Assembly (NCBI GenBank): GCA_021904315.1 | Contig: CM038914.1 | Span: 558,001 to 622,000 of the forward strand | Length of the DNA stretch: 64,000 nt | DNA from: Sphagnum magellanicum | Taxonomy: Eukaryota; Streptophyta; Sphagnopsida; Sphagnales; Sphagnaceae | Reading direction: 5' to 3' | Part shown: one piece after another, positions 63,116 to 64,000 of the stretch | Numbering within the stretch: the first letter of the stretch is position 1 | Layout: each line of letters starts with the position of its first letter | The notes under the pieces: generated by a model | Database searches by the model: none | The model's input: the letters and a program-made list of their open reading frames with translations, nothing else | What the model was told of the DNA's origin: nothing | Position numbers and translations under genes: made by a program

Positions 63116-64000
63116 GTGTTAAGTAGTTGAAAAGTCAAGGAGTTATATGTCACCTTTTTTTAAACAACTATTAATATTATAGTCATACTTACAAATTAAC
63201 AATATAATTTTTATTACAAATAGACATGCATGTGAATTCACGACTTGAAAAACCTCGTGGCAAAAAAAAATTATGGCATGACATGACAAATATTAGTGCC
63301 ATAAATTCAAAACACAAAAACTTATGGTGTCACAAAAAATCATGGATTGTCATGACATGGAAGACCGAATTGTTATTAATTGCAAAGGACAACTATATTT
63401 TCAATTAGCTAATATGTGAATTTAATTCATCAAATCAATGACATGAATCATGATGTGAAGTTAGTGTCACCAGTCATGAGGTGTTGTGACTATTAGTCAA
63501 CGTCATTACCACACGTCAACATCACATGACCATAAGTTGTTATTATTCACCAAAAGTTGCAAGAATCAATGGAATTTTGTTATTACCTAATTTTGGATGA
63601 TTAAAAATACCTTTTTGAAAGTTTGATATTTGTGTAAAAACCATCAAATTGTGATATCGACTACAGTCACAAAACCATAATGCCATGTGGCACCATAATG
63701 TCCTTTACAACTACACATTCATTAACATGAACTTGTAATTACAATTGTAGTAAAAAAAGATAATAATCATTTTATTAACCGGTTGTAAAACCCAAGATGT
63801 GTTATTGTGTTTGTTCCTCATCATGCATACATTTGTGTCATCGAAGTCAGGAAGAGAGGTAAGTTGTTCGTGTGATTGTTTTTTTTTAATGGTGGTTTGT
63901 TATGTTTATTGCGTAAGGTTGTGTGGTTTTTCTTTTTCTTTTTGTGATGTGAATTGCTACATTTTTTTGGATACGCAAGGAAAGTTAACTCAAGTTCAGG
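63116..64000. other. AT-rich DNA at the right edge
   Basis: No gene is seen. 63430-63730 has clustered GTCA/TGAC words (CAGTCATGAGG, ACTATTAGTCAACGTCA, CATGACCATAAG) that recall transposon subterminal repeats, but no terminus is visible. Confidence 0.35.

Noticed and set aside
1-64000. CRISPR array, prokaryotic operon, or clustered biosynthetic or defence genes
   Set aside because: The genes are spliced plant housekeeping genes of unrelated function. The tandem arrays lack the repeat-spacer pattern of CRISPR.

Overview
This is a nuclear land-plant sequence. All four host genes are plant-type, intron-split orthologues of well-known plant proteins, and no operons or ribosome-binding sites are seen. 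They sit in two gene-rich stretches (1-4.3 kb and 28-53.2 kb) separated and followed by very AT-rich repeat-filled DNA (about 4.3-28 kb and 54-64 kb). The AT-rich intergenic DNA and simple degenerate arrays would suit a bryophyte, lycophyte or fern as well as other plants. I cannot name the species.

Genes. (1) 1-4301 (+): the 3' part of an alpha/beta-hydrolase lipase-family gene of the AT1G18460/AT1G73920 type, nine visible exons, 5' end outside the window. (2) 29127-34579 (-): a complete COG2 gene (Golgi tethering complex), 12 exons, 772 residues, all splice phases consistent. (3) 36587-43312 (+): a complete CAP-H gene (condensin kleisin, Barren family), 13 exons, 714 residues, all phases consistent. 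COG2 and CAP-H are divergent and share a 2.0 kb spacer. (4) 50772-53131 (+): a complete two-exon cationic amino-acid transporter gene (CAT family), 595 residues. The four are unrelated housekeeping functions, so I see no functional cluster.

Repeats. 15.8-18.4 kb looks like a non-autonomous CACTA-type DNA transposon with subterminal TGCAAC repeats, carrying a 1.06 kb degenerate CTAAATTAAATTAGG array. A second CACTA-like terminus at about 19.4 kb abuts, and seems to interrupt, an old broken Ty3/gypsy fossil (19.4-23.8 kb, minus strand). Low-complexity arrays follow at 23.8-24.5 kb. A broken PIF/Harbinger DNA transposon lies at about 24.8-27.4 kb. A small element with inverted terminal repeats lies at 54.95-55.35 kb, T-rich tandem repeats at 56.8-57.4 kb, and a CCTAG/TTAACC-rich array at 62.3-63.1 kb.

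Main points for follow-up: a coupled splicing choice in CAP-H (31-nt exon plus two acceptors 10 nt apart), a GC-AG intron and a NAGNAG acceptor in the lipase gene, a dispersed repeat shared between the CACTA-like element and the COG2/CAP-H spacer, and a candidate upstream ORF in the CAT leader. I found no convincing previously undescribed multi-gene system.
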